Shown here: positions 56,668 through 64,000 of the stretch, one piece after another
Position numbering within the stretch: the stretch's first letter is position 1
Layout: each line of letters opens with the position of its first letter
NCBI RefSeq assembly: GCF_001866645.1
Contig: NZ_MLYP01000022.1
Span: forward strand, 62,001 to 126,000
From: Streptomyces colonosanans
GTDB lineage: Bacteria; Actinomycetota; Actinomycetes; Streptomycetales; Streptomycetaceae
Reading direction: 5' to 3'
Length of the DNA: 64,000 bases
The notes under the pieces: generated by a model
The model's database searches: none
Seen by the model: the letters and a program-made list of their open reading frames with translations, nothing else
Told to the model about the DNA's origin: nothing
Translations under genes and position numbers: made by a program

Positions 56668-57876
56668 ATGACCACACCGCTGCACGAAGCCCATCCGTCG
56701 AGCCCCGGCCGCCGGCTGCCCGACACCCAGCAGGGCATGCGCCGCCGCAATCTGGCGCGGGTCATGCACACCGTGAACGCCGAGGGGCCGCTGTCGCGTG
56801 CCGCCGTCGCCTCGCGGATCGGGCTGACCCGGGCAGCCGTCTCCACGCTGGTGGACGAGCTGATCCGCTCGGGCCTGCTCGAGGAACTGGGACCCGAGCG
56901 TCCCGGCCGGGTGGGGCGCCCAGGGTCCTCCCTGGCCGTCAGTGGACGCGGTCCGGCCGGGATCGGCGCGGAGATCGGCGTCGATCACCTCGCGGTGTGC
57001 GCGGTCGACCTGCGCGGCACCGTACGGGCCCGGGTGGTGCGGCACGGCACGAACCGCGGCCGCCCGCCGCAGCCGGTGCTCGCCGAACTGACCGCCTTGG
57101 TGGCGCAGGTCGTTGCGGAGGCGGAACGGGAGGGGCTGTGGCCGGCCGGTCTCGCCGTCGCAGTGCCCGGTCTGGTGGCGCGTGACACCCGAACCGTGGT
57201 CCGCGCGCCCAACCTCGACTGGCACGAGGTCGACCTCGGCGCGCTCCTGCCTGCCGACCTGCCGCCGACCGTGGACAACGAGGCCAACTTCGGCTCGCTC
57301 GCGGAACTCTGGCTGGGGGACGACACTCCGCTCGACTTCCTGCACGTCTCGGCGGAGATCGGCATTGGTGGCGCGGTGGTCGTGGACGGGCGGCTGCTCC
57401 GCGGGACGCGCGGCTTCGCGGGCGAGCTGGGACATGTGCCGGTTCACCCGGAAGGGCCGGAGTGCGCGTGCGGCGGGCGCGGTTGTCTGGAGCAGTACGC
57501 CGGCGAGGAGGCGGTGCTGCGTGCGGCTGGGCTGACGCCGGGCGAGAACCGCGTCGAGGTGCTGGCCGAGCGTGCCGCGCAAGGCGACAAGGAGGTACAC
57601 CGGGCCCTGCGCGACGCCGGGACCGCGCTCGGCATCGCGTTGACCGGAGCGGTGAACCTGCTGGACCCGCAGGCGGTGGTGCTCGGCGGGGCGCTGGCCG
57701 CTCTCGCTCCCTGGCTCCTGCCGTCGCTGGAGCTGGAGTTGGCGCGCAGGTCGGCCGGGCGGGCCTGTGTCGTGAGCGTCTCGCGGCTGGGGCCCGAGGG
57801 ACCTCTGCTCGGTGCCGCGCACTCGGTGGTCCGGGCGGTGCTCGACGATCCGGCGGCGGTGGCGGGGCGGACGTAG
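56668..57876 (+). CDS. xylR: ROK-family repressor of the xylose genes (XylR-like)
   Basis: A 402-aa transcriptional repressor. The N-terminal winged helix has GPLSRAAVASRIGLTRAAVS. The C-terminal sugar-kinase-like ROK domain has EIGIGGAVVVDGRLLRGTRG, the Zn motif CACGGRGCLEQYAG and LDPQAVVLGGALAAL. Position directly behind xylB makes xylose (or xylulose) the probable inducer. ATG 56668 has GGGGGAGG immediately upstream. The symbol is given by context. Confidence 0.88.
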   Translation: MTTPLHEAHPSSPGRRLPDTQQGMRRRNLARVMHTVNAEGPLSRAAVASRIGLTRAAVSTLVDELIRSGLLEELGPERPGRVGRPGSSLAVSGRGPAGIGAEIGVDHLAVCAVDLRGTVRARVVRHGTNRGRPPQPVLAELTALVAQVVAEAEREGLWPAGLAVAVPGLVARDTRTVVRAPNLDWHEVDLGALLPADLPPTVDNEANFGSLAELWLGDDTPLDFLHVSAEIGIGGAVVVDGRLLRGTRGFAGELGHVPVHPEGPECACGGRGCLEQYAGEEAVLRAAGLTPGENRVEVLAERAAQGDKEVHRALRDAGTALGIALTGAVNLLDPQAVVLGGALAALAPWLLPSLELELARRSAGRACVVSVSRLGPEGPLLGAAHSVVRAVLDDPAAVAGRT

Positions 57877-58079
57877 CGGCCTGGGCCCCGACCGCCCTCG
57901 CTCTCAGGCACCCGTTCAGAACCGCTTCCCTCACACGGGTGAGGAAGTTGTCCACAGTCGTGCCGTTGTCCACCGAAGACATCGCGCCCTTCCTGCCCAA
58001 CCACCCGGAGCCGTACCGTGATTCCCATGAGGCGCAGTCGCCGCGCATGGCGATGTGTCAGTCGCGTCGGGGGGTTCAC

Positions 58080-59564
58080 ATGACGGGAGAAACAGCTGGG
58101 GGGCTGCGGCGCGAGGCCATCGGTCTGCGCGAGGTCCTGTTCCAGAGCATCACGGCGATGGCCCCGGCGGCAGCGGTCGCTGCGTCCATTCCCTCGGGCG
58201 CGGCCTTCGCGGGCGGCAGCCTGCCGCTGTCGGTGCTCATCGCCCTGGTGGCTTGCCTGTTCACCGCTTCGTGCGTGGCCGAGCTGGCGCGGCGGCTGCC
58301 CGCCGCCGGCTCGGTGGCGACCTATGCGGCGCAGGGGCTGCATCCGACCATCGGCTTCCTTGTCGGCTGGGGCTATGTGTTCGTAGAGGCACTGGTGCCG
58401 CCCCTGCTGCTCCTGCAACTCGGCTTCACGACCGCGGGCACGCTGCACCAGGAGTGGTCCGCGTACCCGGACGACCTGTGGTGGCCGTGGGCGCTCGCGG
58501 GCGCGGTGGTCATCGCAGCGGCGGGTTACTTCGGGGTGCGCGCTTCGGCGCGTCTCGGAACCGTCCTCGGCGTCTTCGAGGTTCTGGTCTTCCTGGTCTT
58601 CGCCGTCTGGCTCGTGGTCCGGGCGGGTGGCGAAAACACGCTGTCGGTGTTCGGGACCTCCCACACCGCCCACGGATACGGGGGCGTCGGCGGGGTGTTC
58701 GCCGGTTCGGTGTACACGGTGCTCGCCTTCGCCGGTTTCGAGGCGGCGGCGCCGCTGGCGGAGGAGACGAAGAACCCGCGACGGACGATGCACCGCGCCG
58801 TCCTGGGAGCGGCGCTGGCGATCGGACTCTTCTACGTGGTGACAACCTACGCGATGACCGTGTTCGTGGGGCCGGACCGCTTCGCCGCCTTCGGAGCCTC
58901 GGGAGCGGCGTCCTGGGAGGGCGTGGCCCGTGCGTCCTTCGGGCTGTTCTGGGTCCTGGTGTTCCTGGCCGTCGTCAACTCGACGATCGCCAATGCCAAC
59001 GCGTGCGCCAACGTCTCGACGCGTACGGCCTTCGCCCTGGCACGGATCAGGGTGTTCCCGCTACTCTTCGCGCGCCTGCACCCTCAACGCCGCTCCCCCG
59101 TCGCCGGGGTCGCCGTGCAGGGCGCGGTGGCGGTGGCGGTCATGCTCGGCCTCGGCCTGTACTACGACCCGGTCACGGCGTTCCTGCTCCTGGCCACCGT
59201 TATCGTCACCGTCGTCATCAGTGTGTACATCGTGGTGAACCTCGCGTGCGCGGGCTACTTCCTGCGCCGCAGGCGGGAGTTGTTCAACCCCGTGCGGCAT
59301 CTGCTGTTCCCGCTGCTGGGCATCGCCGCCTTCGTGCCCGCTCTGCTGACGGCAGCCGGCCTGCCGGTCTTCGACTTCGTGTCCCCGCTGACCACGCCGG
59401 TGTCGTACGCCGGCCCGATCGTCGGTGTCTGGATGGCGGCCGGAGTCGTGGTGGTGCTCGTCCTGCTGCGGCGCCATCCGGGACGCATAGCCGAGACCGC
59501 CCGCGTCCATCTCGACGAGTCCCCCACATCCGACCTTCACCCGAACGGAGCAGTGCAGCCATGA
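58080..59564 (+). CDS. APC-superfamily amino acid/amine permease
   Basis: A 494-aa, 12-helix transporter. Residues 1-25 (LRREAIGLREVLFQSITAMA) are the typical APC lead-in, followed by an unwound first helix (AAAVAASIPSG). The segment GFEAAAPLAEETKNPRRTM is the conserved loop of the amino acid transporter group. ATG 58080 has a G-rich site. Its stop overlaps the start of the acetamidase/formamidase gene (ATGA), so the permease probably imports an amide or amino compound that the enzyme hydrolyses. Confidence 0.88.
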   Translation: MTGETAGGLRREAIGLREVLFQSITAMAPAAAVAASIPSGAAFAGGSLPLSVLIALVACLFTASCVAELARRLPAAGSVATYAAQGLHPTIGFLVGWGYVFVEALVPPLLLLQLGFTTAGTLHQEWSAYPDDLWWPWALAGAVVIAAAGYFGVRASARLGTVLGVFEVLVFLVFAVWLVVRAGGENTLSVFGTSHTAHGYGGVGGVFAGSVYTVLAFAGFEAAAPLAEETKNPRRTMHRAVLGAALAIGLFYVVTTYAMTVFVGPDRFAAFGASGAASWEGVARASFGLFWVLVFLAVVNSTIANANACANVSTRTAFALARIRVFPLLFARLHPQRRSPVAGVAVQGAVAVAVMLGLGLYYDPVTAFLLLATVIVTVVISVYIVVNLACAGYFLRRRRELFNPVRHLLFPLLGIAAFVPALLTAAGLPVFDFVSPLTTPVSYAGPIVGVWMAAGVVVVLVLLRRHPGRIAETARVHLDESPTSDLHPNGAVQP

Positions 59565-60577
59565 GCGACGACCCCCGCATCCTGACCGTCCGGCCCGCGC
59601 CGGACGAGTACGCCTGGACGTTCGGCGGCGCGCCGCCCCGCGCACGGATCGCACCAGGCACGGTCCTCGACCTGTATACGGAGGACTGTTTCGCCGGACG
59701 GGTCCGGTCCGAGAAGGACCTGGTGTCCGAGGTGTGCACCTTCCCGTTCCTGAACCCGCAGACAGGTCCCTTCCATGTGGAGGGCGCGGAGCCGGGCGAC
59801 ACTCTCGCGGTTCACTTCGTGTCGATCGAACCGGCCCGGGACTGGGCGGCCTCGACGACCGTTCCGCTGTTCGGCACGCTGACCTCCACCCGCACCACCG
59901 CGACGCTGCAGCCACCGCTGCCGGAGACCGTGTGGATCTGGCAGCTCGACCGGGAGCGGCGCACTGCCCTGTTCAGCGCACGCGAGAGCGACATCCGTGT
60001 CGAACTCCCCATGGATCCGATGCACGGCACGGTGGGCGTGGCGCCGGCCAACCTGGAGGTGCGCTCCGCTCTGGTGCCGGACGCGCACGGCGGGAACATG
60101 GACACCCCCGAAATGCGTGCAGGCGTCACCTGCTTTCTGGGGGTGAACGTCGAGGGTGGGCTGATCAGTCTGGGTGACGGGCACGCCCGGCAGGGCGAGG
60201 GCGAGACCTGCGGGGTGGCCGTCGAGTGCGCGATGAACACCGTGGTGATCGTCGAGCTGCTCAAGGGGATCGCCACGCCCTGGCCACGCATCGAGTCCGA
60301 CACGCACATCGTCTCTACGGGCTCGGCGCGACCGCTGGAGGACGCGTTCCGGATATCGCAGCTCGACCTGGTGCAGTGGCTGGTGCGCGACTACGGATTC
60401 AGCGAGCTGGATGCCTATCAGTTCCTCACCCAAGCGGTCGAGTCGCCGCTGGCGAACGTCTGCGACACCAACTATACCTGCGTGGCCAAGCTCCGCAAAG
60501 ACTGGCTGCCCGCACACGAGACACACCGCGGAATGCACTCCCAGCTGCGCGAAACGGCAGCCATGCTGAGGCGTTGA
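59561..60577 (+). CDS. Acetamidase/formamidase family hydrolase
   Basis: A 338-aa cytosolic amidase of the FmdA/AmdA family, hydrolysing short aliphatic amides to ammonia and acid. Family segments include GPFHVEGAEPGDTLAVHFVS, the core GGNMDTPEM, and ISLGDGHARQGEGE with metal-binding Asp and His. ATG 59561 overlaps the permease stop. The likely use is nitrogen salvage; which amide is unknown. Confidence 0.9.
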   Translation: MSDDPRILTVRPAPDEYAWTFGGAPPRARIAPGTVLDLYTEDCFAGRVRSEKDLVSEVCTFPFLNPQTGPFHVEGAEPGDTLAVHFVSIEPARDWAASTTVPLFGTLTSTRTTATLQPPLPETVWIWQLDRERRTALFSARESDIRVELPMDPMHGTVGVAPANLEVRSALVPDAHGGNMDTPEMRAGVTCFLGVNVEGGLISLGDGHARQGEGETCGVAVECAMNTVVIVELLKGIATPWPRIESDTHIVSTGSARPLEDAFRISQLDLVQWLVRDYGFSELDAYQFLTQAVESPLANVCDTNYTCVAKLRKDWLPAHETHRGMHSQLRETAAMLRR

Positions 60578-60632
60578 GTACACGACGGACAAGACAGAAG
60601 CACCGGAACTTCTTCATGGAGGCACTTTCGCC

Positions 60633-61247
60633 ATGAACGACCCCGAATCGCGGCGAGCGAGACCGCTCACGAGCAGGCGCGGGTTACTGAAGGGCGCAGC
60701 CCTCGCCGTGGTTCCCTATGCGCTCCTCCCTTCCACACCGGCAAACGCCCGGCCCCGGGCCGTCGACCATCGCTCCGCGGACTGGATGGGGGCGGATCCC
60801 GTCAATTACACGGCCGCCGACCGGCCCCTGAGCTGTCCGGTCAACTTCGTCGTGATCCATGTGACACAGGCGACGTACACGAACACCCTGGGCATCTTCA
60901 CGAACCCGCAGGAGAAAGTGTCCGCCCATTACGTCGTCAGGTCGGCGGACGGGCACATCGCGCAGTGCGTCCGTGAGCACGACATCGCCTGGCACGCGGG
61001 CAACTGGGACTACAACACGCGCAGCATCGGCATCGAACACGAAGGATGGGTGGAGCACCCCGGGTACTTCACGCACGCCCTCTACGAAAGGTCCGCCAAG
61101 CTCACGGCGGCGATCTGCACCAAATACGGCATCCCCAAGGACCGGGCGCACATCATCGGACACTACGAGGTCCCGGGGACCGACCACACCGATCCGGGAC
61201 CGAACTGGGACTGGACGCGCTACATAAGGCTGGTCAAGGCCGCCTGA
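60633..61247 (+). CDS. Tat-exported N-acetylmuramoyl-L-alanine amidase (Amidase_2)
   Basis: A 204-aa peptidoglycan amidase that cuts the bond between MurNAc and L-Ala. The twin-Arg signal SRRGLLKGAALAVVPYALLP (residues 14-33) and ANA cleavage indicate Tat export. The Zn ligands expected from T7-lysozyme/AmiD homology are H76 (VVIHVTQA), H177 (IIGHYEVPG) and D187 (HTDPGPNWDW), with E134 in GIEHEGW. All are present, so it should be active. ATG 60633. Confidence 0.92.
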   Translation: MNDPESRRARPLTSRRGLLKGAALAVVPYALLPSTPANARPRAVDHRSADWMGADPVNYTAADRPLSCPVNFVVIHVTQATYTNTLGIFTNPQEKVSAHYVVRSADGHIAQCVREHDIAWHAGNWDYNTRSIGIEHEGWVEHPGYFTHALYERSAKLTAAICTKYGIPKDRAHIIGHYEVPGTDHTDPGPNWDWTRYIRLVKAA

Positions 61248-61678
61248 TCGGATGACGTCGGCCGGGAAGGGGGAGGATACGAGGCCGGGGGGCTGCGACC
61301 GGGGGCGCTCCACCGGTTTCGGGCGGCTCGAACGGTTGTCGGCGCCCCCCCCGCGACGGGTGTGAAGTCCCGGCCACGTCGCCGTCCGGGAGGCCCGATG
61401 GGAGCGGTCCGCGGGTGGCCCTGGCGGCGGGAAATCCGCCGGACGGGTGAGGGGGCCGCGCCGCGGCCTCCCCCGCTGCCCAGTCCGACCCCTGGGGCGG
61501 AAGCGTCACGGCGGCACGCGAGCCGGCACCGGCAGGCTGCTGCCGGTCCACCACGGCCCCGGTGTCGCGCCACTGAACGGAGCCCCGTCAGGCGCCCCTA
61601 TGGCGCAGACCGGAACAGTGGGAAGGGAAGCAGCCCCACGCCCGGCCACTCCGTCGGCATCCCGCCTGCGCCCAGCGG
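61248..61678. other. Non-coding interval after the amidase gene
   Basis: About 430 bases without a supported gene; GC-rich, with short ORFs on both strands that have no ribosome sites. The tandem repeat at 61679-61714 and a terminator follow. Confidence 0.4.
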
Positions 61679-61714
61679 TTCCGGGGCTTCCGGGGCTTCC
61701 GGGGCTTCCGGGCC
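61679..61714. repeat. 9-bp tandem repeat
   Basis: Three perfect copies of TTCCGGGGC followed by a fourth with one change (TTCCGGGCC). Non-coding context. Confidence 0.85.
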
Positions 61715-61820
61715 AGTCGCTCCATAACCCAAGACTCCCGCCGCACTCTCTCGACACGCGGAGGATTCGGTAAAGGATTAGCGTGGAATACGGGCGCCAC
61801 GCCCGGGGAGGCAGACCGGA

Positions 61821-61853
61821 ACCCCGGCCCGATTCCGGCGGGCCGGGGTTCTC
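61821..61853. terminator. Hairpin terminator downstream of the His-rich protein gene
   Basis: Thirteen-bp perfect stem, GAACCCCGGCCCG (61821-61833) with CGGGCCGGGGTTC (61841-61853), 7-base loop, 26 bases beyond the minus-strand stop at 61879. Confidence 0.75.
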
Positions 61854-61878
61854 GATCTCCATCTCACAGGCACCTCGG

Positions 61879-62442
61879 TCAGTCCCTGTCGTTGTCGCCA
61901 CCCTTCTCCTCGTGGTGGTGACGCTTGATCACTCGGAAGCTGCCGACCACACCGTGCTTGACCTTCACACCACCGCGGACGTGCCGCGGGACCAACCCGT
62001 CCGCCTGGCTCCAGGGGCCGACGGTGGCGATGGGAGCACCGTTGTCGCAGGTGGCGCCGCTGAAGACCTCCACGGTCTTCTTGCTGTCGTTGCGGACGTT
62101 GAAGCTCCTGGCGCCGAGACCGCTGACCACGACGATGCAGCCGTCCGGAATGGCCGGGAATTCACGCTCGTTGACGCGGACCTTGCCGATGAAGTGGTGC
62201 CGCTTCTCGTGCTCGTGCTCGCGGCCCTCCTCATGCTCGCGGCCCTCATTGCCCTTACCCTCGTAACCCTTGCCGGATTCGCCGCCGCCCTGGAGGGCGG
62301 CGGAGGGGGCGGCGATGGCCTGCTGGGCGACCGGAGCCGCCTGGGCCGGCTCGGAGGCCGCGGAGGCGTAGGTGATGCCCGTGGCCGCCAGCGCCGCGGC
62401 AGCCGCGATTGCGGCAGTAACAGCGGTGGAACGCGTTGCCAT
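61879..62442 (-). CDS. Secreted His/Glu-rich small protein
   Basis: A 187-aa exported protein. ATG 62442 has AGGAGAAG upstream; the open frame beyond it is not supported. A signal peptide (alanine-rich core, ASA cleavage near residue 28) precedes an Ala/Gln linker and a charged repeat-like stretch at about 52-84 (GREHEEGREHEHEKRHH). A compact domain follows with two Cys (in DGCIVVVSG and SGATCDNG), and the tail is again His/Glu/Asp-rich. The composition suggests metal binding outside the cell; the family is not recognised. Confidence 0.75.
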   Translation of the reverse strand: MATRSTAVTAAIAAAAALAATGITYASAASEPAQAAPVAQQAIAAPSAALQGGGESGKGYEGKGNEGREHEEGREHEHEKRHHFIGKVRVNEREFPAIPDGCIVVVSGLGARSFNVRNDSKKTVEVFSGATCDNGAPIATVGPWSQADGLVPRHVRGGVKVKHGVVGSFRVIKRHHHEEKGGDNDRD

Positions 62443-62913
62443 GTCACTTCTCCTGTCTGAGAGACGTCGGCTGTGAGCCGATGCGAGATTGAACGTACAG
62501 ATGATCTCCACATGTGTCATATCCGACATACCGAAAATATGAGGAACAATCCGATTGGCGTAATTTCCGTGTTGACGACCTGTCATCCGGTCCGAGTGTG
62601 CCGCCACCCCAGCGCCTCCATCGGGATACCGAGGTACCTGGCCGCAGGCCGCTCATCGACATCCGAGACTCCAGGCACCCGGCCTCCCGGCTTGGCGCCT
62701 CGCCGCGCGGCCGGGCGGCGGCGGGAGGCACATCCGGAAGCCGGCCTGCGCGGGACGTGTTCCCTGCACCGATACACCCCCGCACCGCTGCGCGCGATCG
62801 GGCTCACGACGTGGAATACCCCGCATCTCAAGCTCGTTGGGCTCTGCTGTGATCCATGCAAGCCAACCAATGCATGAGCAGGCGAAGCACCGAACACGGA
62901 GGCATCGGACCCG
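62443..62913. other. 471-bp interval between divergent genes
   Basis: No supported gene. The part near 62510-62560 is distinctly AT-rich (around TGTCATATCCGACAT) and probably contains the promoter of the His-rich protein gene. Short ORFs here lack ribosome sites. Confidence 0.4.
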
Positions 62914-63804
62914 ATGAGCGGCGAAACAAGCGCGGATGGCAAAGGCCCCGTGAAGGAGGCCGTCGGACGGTACGGCATCTGGAGCCTCGGACTGCGTTCG
63001 GAGGACGCCGCCATACGCGGTGAACTGGCCGAGGCGGCCGCCGAACTGGAGGAACTCGGCTTCGGCGCCGTCTGGTTGGGTGGCAGCAGCGGCGTACGCC
63101 ACGCGGTACCGCTGATCGAGGCGACCTCGCGCCTCACCGTGGCGACCGGCATCCAGAGCATTTGGCAGTACGAGGCAGCCGAGACCGCGGCGCGCTTCAC
63201 GGCACTGGAGAAGACTCACCCCGGGCGCTTCCTGCTCGGGCTCGGCGTGAGCCACGCCAAACTCGCGGACCAGTACAGTCGCCCGTACTCGGCCATGGTC
63301 GGCTATCTGGACGCCCTCGACGCCGCCGGTGTTCCCGCCGAGCGCCGCGTCCTGGCCGCGCTCGGCCCGAAGATGGTGGAGCTGTCCCGCGACCGGGCCG
63401 CCGGCTCGCACCCGTACCTGGTCACGACCGAACACACCGCCCGGGCCCGCGAGATCCTGGGCGACGCCCCGCTGCTCGCGCCGGAGACGAAGGTGGTGCT
63501 GGATACGGATCCGGACAGCGCCCGGACGAAGGCCCGCGGCAGTCTCGCCATTTACCTGGGGCTGCCCAACTACACGAACGCGCTTCGACAATTCGGCTTC
63601 ACGGACGACGACTTCACGGACGGTGGCAGTGACCGCCTGGTCGACGCGTTGTTCGCCTGGGGCGACGACGGCCGGATCCGGGAACGGATCGAGGCCTTCC
63701 AAGCGGCGGGCGCCGATCACGTGGCACTCCAGGTGGTCGACGACCAACCGCGCGACTCCCTGCCGCGTGCAGACTGGCGGCGCCTGGCCGACCTGCTGCG
63801 CTGA
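62914..63804 (+). CDS. LLM-class F420-dependent oxidoreductase
   Basis: A 296-aa luciferase-like monooxygenase-fold protein. It shows EELGFGAVWLGGSSG, the segment TVATGIQSIWQYEAAETAAR, HPGRFLLGLGVSHAKLADQY and VLAALGPKMVELS, the standard order for this subfamily using F420 or FMN. Starts at ATG 62914. Substrate unknown. A hairpin terminator follows. Confidence 0.88.
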   Translation: MSGETSADGKGPVKEAVGRYGIWSLGLRSEDAAIRGELAEAAAELEELGFGAVWLGGSSGVRHAVPLIEATSRLTVATGIQSIWQYEAAETAARFTALEKTHPGRFLLGLGVSHAKLADQYSRPYSAMVGYLDALDAAGVPAERRVLAALGPKMVELSRDRAAGSHPYLVTTEHTARAREILGDAPLLAPETKVVLDTDPDSARTKARGSLAIYLGLPNYTNALRQFGFTDDDFTDGGSDRLVDALFAWGDDGRIRERIEAFQAAGADHVALQVVDDQPRDSLPRADWRRLADLLR

Positions 63805-63819
63805 GGCTCATCCGCGTGA

Positions 63820-63840
63820 GGGGCCACTGTCAGTGGCCCC
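63820..63840 (+). terminator. Short GC hairpin after the LLM gene
   Basis: GGGGCCACTG and CAGTGGCCCC separated by one base, 16 bases past the stop; works as a stem of about 8-9 pairs. Confidence 0.65.
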
Positions 63841-63888
63841 GCCTAGGGTGGGACCACACAGGATCCGCGGCGAGCAACAGGAGTTCCC

Positions 63889-64000
63889 ATGACGACCCTG
63901 CCCGATCGGCCGAACACCGCACTACTCGTCATCGATGTGCAGAACGGGGTGGTGGCGGGCGCCCTCCACCGCGACAGCGTGATCGCGAACATCAACACCC
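63889..64000 (+). CDS. Isochorismatase-like cysteine hydrolase, N-terminal part (leaves the window)
   Basis: ATG 63889 with AGGAG upstream; 37 codons visible. ALLVIDVQNGVVAGAL is the first beta-strand and catalytic Asp (VIDVQN) of the isochorismatase/nicotinamidase fold. The rest of the triad (Lys, Cys) lies beyond the window. Substrate cannot be inferred. Confidence 0.85.
   Translation, partial: MTTLPDRPNTALLVIDVQNGVVAGALHRDSVIANINT

Overview
The window is high-GC DNA with GC-rich third codon positions, purine-rich Shine-Dalgarno sites and many GTG starts. Conservon (Cvn) genes, a ROK-regulated xylose locus, DUF5709 and DUF6461 proteins and F420-dependent oxidoreductases all point to Streptomyces or a close relative. 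No rRNA, tRNA or CRISPR array was seen. Names rest on family motifs read by eye; no database search was possible.

Layout. 0-8.3 kb: start of a DHA2 efflux pump (leaving the window), a 1520-aa secreted multidomain Kelch/CarboxypepD-like protein, a two-gene Fic cassette with ATGA overlap, and a frameshifted LRV-repeat gene. 8.2-12.3 kb: a MacB/FtsX-type ABC exporter divergent from a TetR regulator, with two matching 15-bp palindromes between them. 12.3-18.3 kb: a gene graveyard holding an RHS/YD-repeat gene cut at both ends, an IS5-type transposase scrap, and a serine recombinase N-terminus joined to an anti-sigma-type ATPase C-terminus. 18.3-33.5 kb: mostly intact genes, including YjbQ, a flavin monooxygenase, MltG, an ABC exporter with a divergent MarR and clear operator, an L,D-transpeptidase lipoprotein, a heterodimeric ABC exporter, DUF5709, a membrane hydrolase, a DEAD/DEAH helicase and TesB.

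33.5-43.8 kb is a second accessory stretch. It holds a tyrosine-integrase scrap, an NmrA-like gene, a cupin cut by an IS1380-type remnant, a broken epimerase, a DUF6461 gene, an SDR plus FAD monooxygenase pair under a divergent TetR, a homogentisate-dioxygenase fragment, an intact secreted CdtB-like nuclease fused to a ricin-type lectin domain, and a second TesB C-terminal scrap. 43.8-53.6 kb holds a Cvn signalling set (kinase, roadblock, DUF742, GTPase) with an MHYT membrane protein upstream, plus an extra roadblock gene and a PPOX gene downstream. A methyltransferase, an MpaB-like oxygenase and small hypothetical genes follow. 53.6-64 kb holds divergent xylA and xylB-ROK, an APC permease coupled to an acetamidase/formamidase, a Tat-exported peptidoglycan amidase, a His/Glu-rich secreted protein, an LLM flavin oxidoreductase and the start of an isochorismatase-like hydrolase.

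Best candidates for unusual biology are the Fic cassette with a non-canonical active-site motif and unrecognised partner, and the CdtB-lectin fusion. A small, strongly ribosome-bound ORF at 37.3 kb that looks like a frameshifted Trp-rich peptide is a weaker candidate. The three scar regions record repeated insertion and deletion.
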